The notes under the pieces are model-generated. The model was given only the letters and a program-made list of their open reading frames with translations, was not told where the DNA came from and searched no databases. Below, in pieces: positions 32,620 to 42,404 of a stretch of 63,345 nt of DNA. Source of the stretch: Clostridia bacterium (GTDB lineage Bacteria; Bacillota; Clostridia; Oscillospirales; Acutalibacteraceae). Made by a program: the position numbers and the translations under genes. The DNA lies in NCBI GenBank assembly GCA_017473435.1, contig JAFULG010000004.1, positions 1 to 63,345 of the forward strand, read 5' to 3'. Numbering within the stretch: the first letter of the stretch is position 1; the number at the start of each line of letters is the position of its first letter.

Positions 32620-33716
32620 GTACAGAGCTTAAAAGAACATACAAGCCCTTTAATGAATGGAAAGAAAAATCAAAGCAGACTGAATACACCGAAGAAACTC
32701 CCCTTTTAAATCCCGACGGCACCCTTAACGCTAAAGGCTGGGCAAGACGCAATGTTTTCACCTATGACAGAAACCTTGTAAAAAGAGAGCGACTTATAAG
32801 CTGTAAGGAGTGGGACTACTACACCGTAACCGACGGCAAAAAGCAGCTGCTTGTTTCCTTTGCCAATGTAGGTATAGGCGGCTTTATGGGCTTAAGGCTC
32901 ATTGATCTTCACACCGGCGAAGTAACAGCTGACGGCTCGACAATTTTCGTGGGTGGTAAAAAGCATCTGCCTCTTAACAAGGTTGATGTCCCCGGACGCT
33001 TTACCGGTAAAAGCGGCAAAACGGAATTCGATTTCCACACAAAGGAAACAGAGCGTACCGTTAAATTCAAAACTGTTCATCAAGGTAAAAATCTTGAATG
33101 CGATCTTCATATGGACATTCCCGAAGGACTTGAAAGCATCACAACAGTGCTCCCCTTTGAGAGCGACGACACCAAGTATTTTATGACCACGAAGCAGAAC
33201 TGTATGCCCACATCAGGCACTTTCCGTTTCGGTGATTTTACATATGAATTTTCAAAGGACAGCAGCTTCTGCTCCCTTGACTGGGGCAAGGTCAACACTC
33301 CCCGTAAGCTTGTGTGGTATTGGGGAAGCGGTGCAACCTACCTTACCGATGCCGAAGGCAAAAAGCACATTTTCGGCTTTGAGATAACCTGGGCAATCGG
33401 TGACGAAAGCCACGCAACGGAAACCTGCCTTTTCTATGACGGAAAGGTGCATAAAATCGGCGCAGTTGATGTAGAAAAATTCCCCAAGGGCAGATTTATG
33501 GAAGAATGGAAAATTATTTCCGAGGACGGACGTTTTAATCTTACAATGAAGCCCCTGCGCGATAACCCGAGCGATCTCGACCTCAAGGCTGTTGCCAGAA
33601 TGAACTGTCATCAGATTTACGGCTACTGGAACGGCGATGTAACCCTTGACGACGGCACAAAGCTTGAAATCAAGGATATGTTCGCTTTTTGCGAATATGT
33701 TGAAAACAGGTGGTAA
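32616..33716 (+). CDS. DUF2804 family protein
   Basis: 366 residues, all-beta, without export signal. The opening TPLLNPDGTLNAKGWARRNVF and the block RERLISCKEWDYYTVTDGKK are characteristic of DUF2804. Later WYWGSGATYLTD, FGFEITWAIGDESHATET and MNCHQIYGYWNGDVTLDDGT continue the pattern. The fold recalls lipocalin or carotenoid-synthesis-like barrels. Its function is unknown; coupling to a DUF4434 protein suggests a carbohydrate role by association only. Confidence 0.85.
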   Translation: MSTELKRTYKPFNEWKEKSKQTEYTEETPLLNPDGTLNAKGWARRNVFTYDRNLVKRERLISCKEWDYYTVTDGKKQLLVSFANVGIGGFMGLRLIDLHTGEVTADGSTIFVGGKKHLPLNKVDVPGRFTGKSGKTEFDFHTKETERTVKFKTVHQGKNLECDLHMDIPEGLESITTVLPFESDDTKYFMTTKQNCMPTSGTFRFGDFTYEFSKDSSFCSLDWGKVNTPRKLVWYWGSGATYLTDAEGKKHIFGFEITWAIGDESHATETCLFYDGKVHKIGAVDVEKFPKGRFMEEWKIISEDGRFNLTMKPLRDNPSDLDLKAVARMNCHQIYGYWNGDVTLDDGTKLEIKDMFAFCEYVENRW

Positions 33717-33730
33717 AGAGCAAAAAAAAT

Positions 33731-33762
33731 TACGGCTGATGTGTATTGTCACATCAGCCGTA
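33731..33762. terminator. Bidirectional terminator
   Basis: The perfect 13-base stem TACGGCTGATGTG pairs with CACATCAGCCGTA between convergent genes; A-rich before and TTGTTATTT after. Confidence 0.85.
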
Positions 33763-33769
33763 TTGTTAT

Positions 33770-36700
33770 TTACTTAAAAAGATTCTTGAACCAGTTGATT
33801 ATCTTTGCAAAGAAGTTTGTAATTTTTTCAAGCAAGGTGAGTGACTCGTCAACATCGGGCACTTCAGTATCCATCGAAAGTGCACCTATAAGCATATAGC
33901 CGTCAACCACAACAGTAATTGTATTAGCCGGATCCATAGGAACCTTTTTACCGTTTACGTAGAAATCAAACTCATCGTCAATCCACATATCCTGAACACG
34001 GACTACAAGGATTGAGCCTTCATCGACCTCAAGGGTTGAGTTAGGTCCCTGGGGGAAGAAGTCGCCGCCATTAACGGAAACCTCATACCAACCGATACCG
34101 TCGGTCTTACCGAAACAAATGTGATGCTTTCGGGGAATAACAGGAGCTGCTACCACTACAGGAATAACTCTGATGTCACCGTTACCGAGGTCAACGCTGA
34201 TTGTTGTCACACCTGCCTTGATGCCGGTGATGTTACCTTCGGCATCAACAGTAACAATGCTTGTATCTCCGCTTGTATAAACCGGTCTGATTGTACCGTC
34301 GTCGGGAGTTATTACCACACCGATGTTCTTGCTTTCGCCCTCGAGAAGGTTTATTCCGTCGGGAACTGTTACAGTATAAACGGGCTTTTCGGGTTCGTCC
34401 GGTTCTTCGGGAGCCTTTACTGTCACCTTTATTGTATCAGTCTTTGTAGGATCATCCTTTGAAGTGATTGTGATAATTGCCTCACCCTCGCCTACAGCAA
34501 CAATGTTACCCTTTTCGTCAACCTTTGCAACATCGGGATTGCTTGATTTGTATGTAACGGTCTTGTCCGTTGCATCATCGGGGTTAACCTTTACGGTAAT
34601 TGTTTCAGAGCCACCGGGAACGAGTTTTATTTCCTCCTTGGAAGCTTCAACGCTTGTTACGGGAACCTTTGCTTTTATAACAGTTACAACTACCTGTGCT
34701 CTCTTATCCGTAAACGGATTTCCGTCATTCAAGGTGACTGTAATAACAGCTGAACCCTCACCGGTTGCGATAATGTTACCGTCCTTGTCAACCTTTACAA
34801 CATTCTCGTCACTTGAAGTATAAATAAGCTCCTTGTTTGTTGCATCGTCAGGCTTAACCGTAGCAGTAATCTTATCGGTTTCACCGTTTCTTATTGTGAT
34901 AAACTTTTTGTCAACAACAACTTCATCAACGGGAACAACAGGCTTTTTGACTGTTACGGTGATTTCCTTTTTAACATCAGGATTATCCTTAGAAATAACA
35001 GTAATAGTAGCTGTACCTTCACCAACTGCTTCAAAGTTACCATTTTCGTCAACCTTTATAACGCTGTCGTCACTTGAAGAATAGGTCATACCCTTATCCG
35101 TTGCATCGTTAGGATAAACAGTAACATCTACAAAGCCCTTATCGCCTATCACAAGCTCCGAGCCGATACCGCCGATTACAATATCGGTAACAGTCTTTTT
35201 GAATGAACCTATAAAATGTACATCCTTATCGATAACAAACCTACCGTCAGTAACTGTTACATCATCGGTAGACCAACCGCTGAAAACATAACCCTCATAG
35301 TTATAACCCTTGCTGACATAAACGGTTGAGCCGTTGTCATATGTTTTTGACGCGGGTGCGCTTACGCCGAGAGGCTTGACATCGCCGATAATCTCATAAG
35401 TAACCTTGTAGGTCTTTTTAACTGTGACCTTTACTGTTACTTCCTTTTCCGAGCCGTCATTTGATTTAACTGTGATTGTGGCTTCACCCTCGCCTACTGC
35501 TTCGATGTTGCCGTCCTTGTCAACCTTTACAACGGTTTCATCGCTTGAAGTGTATGTAACGCTCTTATCCGTTGCATCATCGGGTGTTACGGTTACAGTA
35601 ATTTTATCCTTTCCGCCCTCTTCAAGAGTGATTTCCGTTTTATCAACGGTAATATCTTCAACGACATCTTTTACAGTTACTGTAACTGTTTCCGTTATAT
35701 CGGGGTTATCTTCGGATTTGACAGTAATTGTAACTGTACCGTCCTTGATAGCTGTAATGTTACCGTACTTATCAACGGTCACAATGCTTTCGTCACTTGA
35801 TTCATATGTAACTCTCTTGTCTGTAGCATCATCAGGAGTAACGGTTACGGTGATTTTATCTGTTTCTCCTTTTTCGAGAGTGATTTCCGTTTTATCAACA
35901 ACTATATCGCTGACATTCTTACTGAATGCACCCACAAAGTGTACATCCTTATTTATAACAAATTTGCCGTCTGTAACAGCTATGTCATCGGTAAACCATC
36001 CTGAGAAGTCATATCCCTCTTCATATAGGTCAGCTTCAACATTAACATTTGAACCGTTATTGTATTCTTTCATTTCTGGAGCGAATACGCCGTCGGGCTT
36101 GACATCTCCGATAATCTCATAAGTAACCTTGTACTTTTTAATTACGGTAACTGTAATTTCTTTTTTAATATCGGGGTTATCCTTTGAAATAACAGTAATG
36201 GTTGCTGTGCCTTCACCGACTGCAACAACGTTTCCGTAGTTATCAACCTTTACAACTGAAGAATCGCTTGTTTCATAAACAAGCCCCTTATTTGTTGCGT
36301 TATCATTTACCTTTGCGTCAACATCTTTTACATCGTCAAGCTCAAGAACAATCTCATCGGGAGCAGTAATTTCTGTTACAGGGTCATAAACCGTAACTGT
36401 AATTGTTTCTGTAACATCGGAATTATCCTCAGATTTTACGGTAATCGTAACCGTACCGTCTTTAACAGCTGTAATGTTACCGTCCTTATCAACGGTTACT
36501 GTCTCCGGATCACTTGACTCGAAGGTAAGGTTTTTATTTGTTGCTTCGGAGTCAACAGATGCTTCAATTTTATATGTTTCGTCTTTTCCGATAGTAATAT
36601 CATTGTCTTTGACAGTTATATCCGTTACGGGAATTTTAACCGTTACTGTAATTGTATCACTCTTTGTGGGGTCGTCGGCAGATTTAACCGTAACAGTTGC

Positions 36701-38752
36701 AGTACCCTCACCTACTGCGACGATTTTTCCGTCTTTGTCAACAGTTACAACATCGGGATTGCTTGATTCGTAAACAAGATCCTTTATTGTTGCATCTTCG
36801 GGTTTGACATAAACATTGATTTTTATCTCCTTGTCTATGTCTATCACAACGTCACCGTCATTCATAAACTCAACGCTTTCAACAGGCTTTTTGAAAAAGC
36901 CTGTGATTACAACATCATCTTCAGGCATAGTGAAGCTGTCGCCGATAATCTCTGCATCATCGGTAGTCCAACCTATGAAAATATAGGCAGGGAAATAAAG
37001 TGTTCCGTAAACAGGCACGTCCTCACCGGGAGCATACCAGAATTCTACATCGGGAATTTCGGGAGCGCCCTCGGGAACCACATAATTCTCGTCATATTTA
37101 TATATAACCTTATAAAGCTTTGTCCATGAGCCCACGATATGCACATCGTTATTGATAACAAATGAGCCTGATGTAATATCGGCATCCTCTGTTGTCCAGC
37201 CGTTGAAGATATAGCCTTCTGCGGTGGGTTCGGCTTCAACAAAAACAGTTGAGCCTTCCTTGTATACTTCCTCATCGGGAGCATTTACATTTTCGGGAAT
37301 CATATCACCCACAAAAGCATATGTAACCTTGTAGGTTTTAGCCTCAACCTTTACGGGGATACTGACGCTGATTTCTTCATTTGCCTCTGAAGTTACGATA
37401 ATTTCAGCTTCGCCTTCACCTGTTGCAGTAATATTACCAAACTTGTCAACAGTTACAACGCTTTCGTCAGTTGACTTATATGTAACCTCCTTATTTGTTG
37501 CGTTTTCGGGATTTACGGTTACAGTAATTTTATCTGTATCGCCCTTTGTAAGGTTCACTTCAGATTTATCAACAGTAACAGAACCTACGGGAACCTCGGG
37601 GTTTTTAACCGTTACGGTAATCTCAACGCTCTTATCGGGGTCAGCATTTGAAGCAACCGTAATTTTAACGGTACCCTCGCTTACCGCGGTAATTACGCCG
37701 TTTTCATCAACGGTTACAATGCTTTCGTCACTTGAAGTATATGTAAGGCTGCTGTCATAAGCAGTTTCGGGGTTTACCTTTACTGTAAGCTCATATGTTG
37801 ATTCGGGGTAAAGAACAACCAGACCTTCATCGCAGGTCAAGCCATCAACAGGTCGGGGTGTAAGAAATCCGCCGTCTTCTTTGAGCTTTGCATATTCCTT
37901 TCCGGGGGGAATATACTGGAAATCCTTATCATAGGTTTCCTTACCGCCAACAATGGCATAGCAACAGTTGAACATAGCATTAGCATTGTTGACACTTTCA
38001 ACAGTCCAACCATTACCTATATATATGTTTTCAAGGCTCAAGCATCTATAAAACATATTTGACATATTGGTAACCTTTTCCGTGTTGAAGCTGCTCAGAT
38101 CAAGATTGTCAAGGTTACTGCAGTTATAAAACATATAACTCATATCGGTAACAATGCTTGTATTCCAACCTGTTAAATCAACACTTGTAAGGGCAGGAGC
38201 CGCACCGGTATTAGTAGACATGTCAAAAATACCATTCATATTTGTAACGCTACGTGTATCCCAGCTGCTCATATCAACACTTATAAGATCATAGCATTTG
38301 GAAAACATTAACTTAAATGAGGTTACACCTGATGTCTTCAGGTTTTCGGGATTGTTTACAGTCACCAGATTCTCAAACATATAAAATAAATGTGTTGAAT
38401 TCGGATGAACAGCAACGCCTCCGTTACCTGCGACATAAACATCGTAGCGATTTTCTCCCGCAGCAGCAGTTGCCTCCTCGTTAAGATACATCCAGCCCCA
38501 TACACTTCCGTCGCCGGCTGCTGACATATCCCACTGCTCAAGCGGCTCACCTTCAACCTTTATTTCATCAAGAAAGGTGATAGTATAAATCTTACTATAA
38601 TATTTGTAATAGCCCTTGCTCGATGCGGCATTTGTCATCATCATCACCGGAAGATTTTCTTGTGCCGCAAATACGCCCGCAGGCACCATTGTGAACATCA
38701 TCACAAGTGCAAGCAGAAATGCAAACGATTTTTTTAATAATGAGTTTTTCAT
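33770..38752 (-). CDS. Very large secreted surface protein: BspA-type repeats, 11 BIG2 and 4 InlB-B/Flg_new-type repeats
   Basis: 1660 residues from ATG 38752 (GGGG upstream); a longer frame to 38863 lacks a ribosome site and would bury the signal peptide. The signal peptide is KSFAFLLALVMMFTMVPAGVFA. Next come DUF285/BspA leucine-rich-type units (LTSVDLTGWNTSIVTDMSYM). Then 11 BIG2 Ig-like repeats, each with a block like VTVDKDGNITAV..GT, interleaved with 4 beta-grasp repeats (GYIFNGWTT type). The C-terminus has no LPXTG motif; it ends in an amphipathic tail (LLEKITNFFAKIINWFKNLF). It is probably an adhesin or structural surface protein. Long open frames on the opposite strand are by-products of the repeats. 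Confidence 0.9.
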   Translation of the reverse strand: MKNSLLKKSFAFLLALVMMFTMVPAGVFAAQENLPVMMMTNAASSKGYYKYYSKIYTITFLDEIKVEGEPLEQWDMSAAGDGSVWGWMYLNEEATAAAGENRYDVYVAGNGGVAVHPNSTHLFYMFENLVTVNNPENLKTSGVTSFKLMFSKCYDLISVDMSSWDTRSVTNMNGIFDMSTNTGAAPALTSVDLTGWNTSIVTDMSYMFYNCSNLDNLDLSSFNTEKVTNMSNMFYRCLSLENIYIGNGWTVESVNNANAMFNCCYAIVGGKETYDKDFQYIPPGKEYAKLKEDGGFLTPRPVDGLTCDEGLVVLYPESTYELTVKVNPETAYDSSLTYTSSDESIVTVDENGVITAVSEGTVKITVASNADPDKSVEITVTVKNPEVPVGSVTVDKSEVNLTKGDTDKITVTVNPENATNKEVTYKSTDESVVTVDKFGNITATGEGEAEIIVTSEANEEISVSIPVKVEAKTYKVTYAFVGDMIPENVNAPDEEVYKEGSTVFVEAEPTAEGYIFNGWTTEDADITSGSFVINNDVHIVGSWTKLYKVIYKYDENYVVPEGAPEIPDVEFWYAPGEDVPVYGTLYFPAYIFIGWTTDDAEIIGDSFTMPEDDVVITGFFKKPVESVEFMNDGDVVIDIDKEIKINVYVKPEDATIKDLVYESSNPDVVTVDKDGKIVAVGEGTATVTVKSADDPTKSDTITVTVKIPVTDITVKDNDITIGKDETYKIEASVDSEATNKNLTFESSDPETVTVDKDGNITAVKDGTVTITVKSEDNSDVTETITVTVYDPVTEITAPDEIVLELDDVKDVDAKVNDNATNKGLVYETSDSSVVKVDNYGNVVAVGEGTATITVISKDNPDIKKEITVTVIKKYKVTYEIIGDVKPDGVFAPEMKEYNNGSNVNVEADLYEEGYDFSGWFTDDIAVTDGKFVINKDVHFVGAFSKNVSDIVVDKTEITLEKGETDKITVTVTPDDATDKRVTYESSDESIVTVDKYGNITAIKDGTVTITVKSEDNPDITETVTVTVKDVVEDITVDKTEITLEEGGKDKITVTVTPDDATDKSVTYTSSDETVVKVDKDGNIEAVGEGEATITVKSNDGSEKEVTVKVTVKKTYKVTYEIIGDVKPLGVSAPASKTYDNGSTVYVSKGYNYEGYVFSGWSTDDVTVTDGRFVIDKDVHFIGSFKKTVTDIVIGGIGSELVIGDKGFVDVTVYPNDATDKGMTYSSSDDSVIKVDENGNFEAVGEGTATITVISKDNPDVKKEITVTVKKPVVPVDEVVVDKKFITIRNGETDKITATVKPDDATNKELIYTSSDENVVKVDKDGNIIATGEGSAVITVTLNDGNPFTDKRAQVVVTVIKAKVPVTSVEASKEEIKLVPGGSETITVKVNPDDATDKTVTYKSSNPDVAKVDEKGNIVAVGEGEAIITITSKDDPTKTDTIKVTVKAPEEPDEPEKPVYTVTVPDGINLLEGESKNIGVVITPDDGTIRPVYTSGDTSIVTVDAEGNITGIKAGVTTISVDLGNGDIRVIPVVVAAPVIPRKHHICFGKTDGIGWYEVSVNGGDFFPQGPNSTLEVDEGSILVVRVQDMWIDDEFDFYVNGKKVPMDPANTITVVVDGYMLIGALSMDTEVPDVDESLTLLEKITNFFAKIINWFKNLFK

Positions 38753-38998
38753 AAAAATACCCCTTTTTTGATATATATAACATATTGTTAATATCCCAAT
38801 TAACCAAGATAAATATATCATAATCCGTCTTTTTTTGCAACATGAAGTTGCATCAACGGACATTTTTTGTTAACTATATTCAAATTGCTATTATCCCCGT
38901 TTGATATTATGCACAAAGGACTTTCTCTCTTTTAATATTTTTTAATATTAAAATCAAAAGTCTGCTATATTTTCATTTTCTGTTCACAGACAAAATAA

Positions 38999-39034
38999 AT
39001 CCCCGACTCTTACCGTGCAGTAAAAATCGGGGAA
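38999..39034 (-). terminator. Terminator of the secreted beta-propeller gene
   Basis: On minus CCCCGA pairs with TCGGGG around a 20-base loop, followed by TTTATTTTGTC. The stem is short. The remaining gap (38753-38998) is AT-rich promoter DNA with a 12-base palindrome TTTAATATTAAA at 38941-38952. Confidence 0.5.
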
Positions 39035-39043
39035 CGCTTTTAT

Positions 39044-39895
39044 TTAAAAATCAGCCTCATAATGATGAACGAAAATGCCTATTGTCTTGTTGTAATCAAG
39101 TACATGAAGCACAGCACCGTTTTCGTCCTCGGTGAAGGTCATACCCTCTGCCTCAAACTTTTCAGAGCCGATGTTTCTCTCGGCAACGACCTCAACCGCA
39201 CCGGTTTCAACATTAACGCTGAGGATTTCGCGGATTTTGCCCTTATCGTGGCTGTCCTTGGAAAGATAAAGAGTACCGTCAAGGAATTCACCGCCCTGAA
39301 TACGCTTGATAGCTTTATCAAGAGTAAGCGCCTTTACAAAGGCCATATCATTGTTCACATCGTAAACATAGATTGTTTTTGTATCCTTCCACTTTGAAGC
39401 GTAAAGATAACCCGTGTTGCCGTCAACAGCGCACCAGGGTACTCCGTCCGGGAACTGCTCAAGGGATAAATCGTAAACCTCGAGAGCATCAAGGGTTTCC
39501 GTATCAAAGGTAACTATACAGGCAGGAACACCGTCATCTCCCTCAACGGAAGCGTATATCTTTCCGTCATAATAACTGATACCGCCGATATGGTTGTTAC
39601 CTCTTTTTTTGCATACCTCGGGAAGAGGATTGATTTTCTTGTCAACAAACTCCATACCGTCAACAGTGTACTTCGCAATAGCGGTAAAGTCCACAGCGGT
39701 AAGAGTGCCGCTTGTGTAATAATATTCTCCGTCAGTTGTGATTCCCTGACCCATAACCGAAGCATTGTCCATAATAAATGTATCGGTATCAATAAGCTTT
39801 GCGGAATCGGTGCTTACTGCATCGGGGGTAAAGAGAATTGTAAGAAGGAGAAGCGGATAAATTATATACTGACGTATTTTTAAAGCAAGACTCAT
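39044..39895 (-). CDS. Secreted beta-propeller protein of unknown function
   Basis: 283 residues with a signal peptide (YIIYPLLLLTILFTPDAVS). Repeated strand patterns (DGEYYYTSGTLT, GGISYYDGKIYASVEGDDG, GNTGYLYASKWKD, GGEFLDGTLYLSKDS, ENGAVLHVLDYN) indicate a propeller of the SMP-30/phytase-like kind. Conserved Asp and Glu near the blade centres could bind calcium. AAAGGAG precedes the ATG. It lies 17 bases after the ceramidase-like gene and is likely co-transcribed. Confidence 0.75.
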   Translation of the reverse strand: MSLALKIRQYIIYPLLLLTILFTPDAVSTDSAKLIDTDTFIMDNASVMGQGITTDGEYYYTSGTLTAVDFTAIAKYTVDGMEFVDKKINPLPEVCKKRGNNHIGGISYYDGKIYASVEGDDGVPACIVTFDTETLDALEVYDLSLEQFPDGVPWCAVDGNTGYLYASKWKDTKTIYVYDVNNDMAFVKALTLDKAIKRIQGGEFLDGTLYLSKDSHDKGKIREILSVNVETGAVEVVAERNIGSEKFEAEGMTFTEDENGAVLHVLDYNKTIGIFVHHYEADF

Positions 39896-39912
39896 AGCTT
39901 TACTCCTTTCAC

Positions 39913-41538
39913 TTATTTAACAGCCGCAACAATGCTTTCAAAGGCACTTGTGATAACAGAACCGGCTTTGACGGAAGCGGCATTGATTTCTTCGTTTTCG
40001 GTAAACATTGAACGGATATCGTTATCGGTAAGAATATAGCCGATCTGGTCATTGTTAAGACCGAAGCAGATAAGCTTTTCAACGCCTGCCGTATCCTTCA
40101 TAGGAGCGTAGTCCCAAGAGGTCTTTGTCCAGCTTGCATCCTTTGAAACTGCACCGCCCCAAAGAATTTCGGGAGCAATTTCACCGGGGATCATTGCAAT
40201 ACCGACCTTGTTGCCAAGCTCCATATAGCCTACCTCTGTAATAACGGTAAAGTCGCCGCCGTTCTTAGTGACAACGGAGTCAACAATGCCTTCTCTTACT
40301 GCAAGAATATGTACCGGATTATCAGCAGTAAGAGCAACCTCGGTAAGTCTGATGTTAAGCACCGGAGCAAGCTTTTCTTCTTCATCAATGGCTATTGCTC
40401 TTTTTGCAAGCTCAATGCCGTAGCCCTTTACTCTTGCGTTTTTGCCTGAACCTACGTTTTTGATTGTGTCACGGTCATCACCGATTGCAAGCTCTGCGCC
40501 CTGAACATAAACAACATCCGCGCCTGTTGTTTCTTTTACATATTCCTTGAAATAGTAAGGGAAGTCAGATGAAATAGCTGTACTGTCACCGCTGTAGCCT
40601 GTACAATGGATACCTGCCTCACAAAGCCAGATTTCATCAGATGCCTCGTTATAGGGGTCAAAACGGAAACGGTGAATTTCGCCGTCAAATACATCAGGCT
40701 TACGCTTATCATGCATAAGGTCGCTTGCATCAGCGCTGCCGTAGTAGAGAGAACCCTCTTCCATATCATTGACAGCTTCAATAATACTGCTTGTTACCAC
40801 CTCATAGAGATTATTCATAAACTTATCTGTCTTACCGCTTGTAAGCTCACTTTTATCTATTCCTACGGCATTCATGCCGGGATTAAGCATAAGTGCAGGG
40901 ATAAGAGCAACGCCCATTCCGAGGGTATCGATAAGCGAATGCTGATGGAGAGTTGAGATGTTGATGCTGATAATTCCCTTTTCAGCGGCGAAGGAAGCAA
41001 GCTTCTCTCTGATTTTAAGCACATCGCCTCTTGCAAGTCCGTAGCCGTCAACAACAGCCTGAACAACAATACCGCTCACACCATCGGAAATCGCATAAAC
41101 ATTTACACCCTGATCGTCAAGAACCTCTGTAGGCTTATGACCTGAGAAGGTCTGAAGTGAGCCTGCCATATTATATTCTCCGCTGAGAATATCAAGTCCT
41201 TCAAGAAGAGAGCCGTAAGCATAGCCTGCGCTCCAGACTGAACCGGACTGCACTTCGGTTTCAAACTTATCCTCGCCCTTATAGAAAGAATCGGGACTTT
41301 GATAATCGTCGTAGTTCTGCCAGGTCTTACCCCAATCGAGTCCCGGGATAACCTTATTGAGCACCTTTCCTACAACCATCACAAACTTGTCAAGAAGCAT
41401 ATACATAGTTGCTTCAAACTTCTGCATAGGACCCTCTGAGGGATCAACCTTTGAAGCTGCAGAAGCAGGTACAACAACAGTAAGCGCAACAAGCACAAAG
41501 GTAAGCATCAGCGCAATAATTTTTTTTGCCGTTTTCAT
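39913..41538 (-). CDS. Secreted neutral ceramidase-like protein
   Basis: 541 residues with a clear signal peptide (IIALMLTFVLVALTVVVPASA). The middle resembles neutral/alkaline non-lysosomal ceramidases: an HQHS segment (198-201) at the place of the zinc motif HTHS, and HCTGYSGDSTAISSDFPYYF (311-330) in place of the nucleophile region with its Ser-Ser-Asp, then VVYVQGAELAIGD. Ceramidases release fatty acid from ceramide. The match is by motif and partial. AGGAG precedes the ATG. It is first of a two-gene unit with the beta-propeller protein; both are exported. Confidence 0.65.
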   Translation of the reverse strand: MKTAKKIIALMLTFVLVALTVVVPASAASKVDPSEGPMQKFEATMYMLLDKFVMVVGKVLNKVIPGLDWGKTWQNYDDYQSPDSFYKGEDKFETEVQSGSVWSAGYAYGSLLEGLDILSGEYNMAGSLQTFSGHKPTEVLDDQGVNVYAISDGVSGIVVQAVVDGYGLARGDVLKIREKLASFAAEKGIISINISTLHQHSLIDTLGMGVALIPALMLNPGMNAVGIDKSELTSGKTDKFMNNLYEVVTSSIIEAVNDMEEGSLYYGSADASDLMHDKRKPDVFDGEIHRFRFDPYNEASDEIWLCEAGIHCTGYSGDSTAISSDFPYYFKEYVKETTGADVVYVQGAELAIGDDRDTIKNVGSGKNARVKGYGIELAKRAIAIDEEEKLAPVLNIRLTEVALTADNPVHILAVREGIVDSVVTKNGGDFTVITEVGYMELGNKVGIAMIPGEIAPEILWGGAVSKDASWTKTSWDYAPMKDTAGVEKLICFGLNNDQIGYILTDNDIRSMFTENEEINAASVKAGSVITSAFESIVAAVK

Positions 41539-41671
41539 AAATATTCACTCCTGATTTAATATTCATTTTATTTTCTTTTTTTATATTAACAAAAGTCAAA
41601 AAATTTTTCAATACCTTCAATAAAATAATAATTGTTTTCAGAGCAATTATTTAATTGAATCATTAAAAAAA

Positions 41672-41704
41672 TCCCGGTCTGCCAATGTAACGGCAAAGCC
41701 GGGA
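41672..41704 (-). terminator. Terminator of the XRE/superoxide-reductase-like gene
   Basis: On minus TCCCGGC with inner TGCC pairs with GGCA and GCCGGGA, followed by TTTTTTTAATG. Confidence 0.75.
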
Positions 41705-41717
41705 ACGGACTTTCGGT

Positions 41718-42302
41718 TTAAACTCTTGTTCTCATTAATCCGTGTCTGTTGCAGTAAATATAAAGATATCCTCTTCCTCTGAAATGTATCCTTGTTTCAG
41801 CGTTTCCCTCAGGGTAAAGCTTTACAAAATTCACCTTATCCGTTGTCACGTAAGCTATAAAGGAAATGAAATGATTTTTACTCATCTCATGATTAACAGT
41901 TATAAACTTCTCATCCTCTACATTTTCAATGCTTATTGTATGCTCAGCATCCGGCTCCTCAGCTTCAAGAGGAGGCAGGCTGATCCCGTGACAGCTTATC
42001 ACCGCCTCCCCCGTTGAACAGATTATATTTCCGCAGACGGGACAGGCATAAAACTTTGAAAAAAGTATGTTTGAGGAATAATTTCTGTTGACAACCGTCT
42101 CACCGGACATAAGCTCCATCACGGAAACACCGAGAGCCCGGCTCAACGGCTCGATAAGAGATATATCCGGCAGTCCCTTTGCCGTTTCCCATTTAGAAAC
42201 CGCCTTAGCTGTTACACCTATATTCTCGGCAAGCTGTAACTGGGTAAAGCCTCTCTTTTCGCGCAATTTCTTTATGACTGAGCCTGTTATATATGTATTC
42301 AT
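41718..42302 (-). CDS. XRE-type regulator fused to a superoxide-reductase-like iron domain
   Basis: 194 residues. The N-terminal helix-turn-helix (about 6-65) reads IKKLREKRGFTQLQLAENIG. The C-terminal part (about 85-194) aligns with desulfoferrodoxin encoded at 9131. The five Fe(His)4Cys ligands correspond: His121, His138, His144, Cys184 and His187 (in NHEMSKNH and YCNRHGL). The catalytic Lys before the first His is Glu120 here, and the desulforedoxin Cys set is incomplete (Cys87, Cys90, Cys104). It therefore probably senses superoxide, oxygen or iron rather than reducing superoxide fast. AAAGGAG precedes the ATG. A strong promoter lies at 42333-42361. Confidence 0.88.
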   Translation of the reverse strand: MNTYITGSVIKKLREKRGFTQLQLAENIGVTAKAVSKWETAKGLPDISLIEPLSRALGVSVMELMSGETVVNRNYSSNILFSKFYACPVCGNIICSTGEAVISCHGISLPPLEAEEPDAEHTISIENVEDEKFITVNHEMSKNHFISFIAYVTTDKVNFVKLYPEGNAETRIHFRGRGYLYIYCNRHGLMRTRV

Positions 42303-42332
42303 AATTCCTTCTCCTTTTATCGGTATGACAGC

Positions 42333-42361
42333 ATTATAACAGTTAATTCTTATGATCTCAA
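42333..42361 (-). promoter_or_regulatory. Sigma-A promoter for the XRE/superoxide-reductase-like gene
   Basis: On minus: TTGAGA (42361-42356), a 17-base spacer and TATAAT (42338-42333). Confidence 0.75.
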
Positions 42362-42404
42362 CCTACGCTCAGTAGATTAAGCGCAAAGCATAACACAACA
42401 CAAA

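Noticed and set aside
34121-37760. Several long plus-strand open frames opposite the surface protein gene
   Set aside because: They lack ribosome sites and have low-complexity Thr/Ser/Val composition caused by the repeats on the other strand.
33770-38752. Regularly spaced repeats resembling a CRISPR array or satellite DNA
   Set aside because: The spacing and conservation follow codons of BIG2 and beta-grasp protein repeats in one open frame with a signal peptide.
38753-38863. Longer start for the large surface protein
   Set aside because: It has no ribosome site and places 37 residues before a perfect signal peptide.
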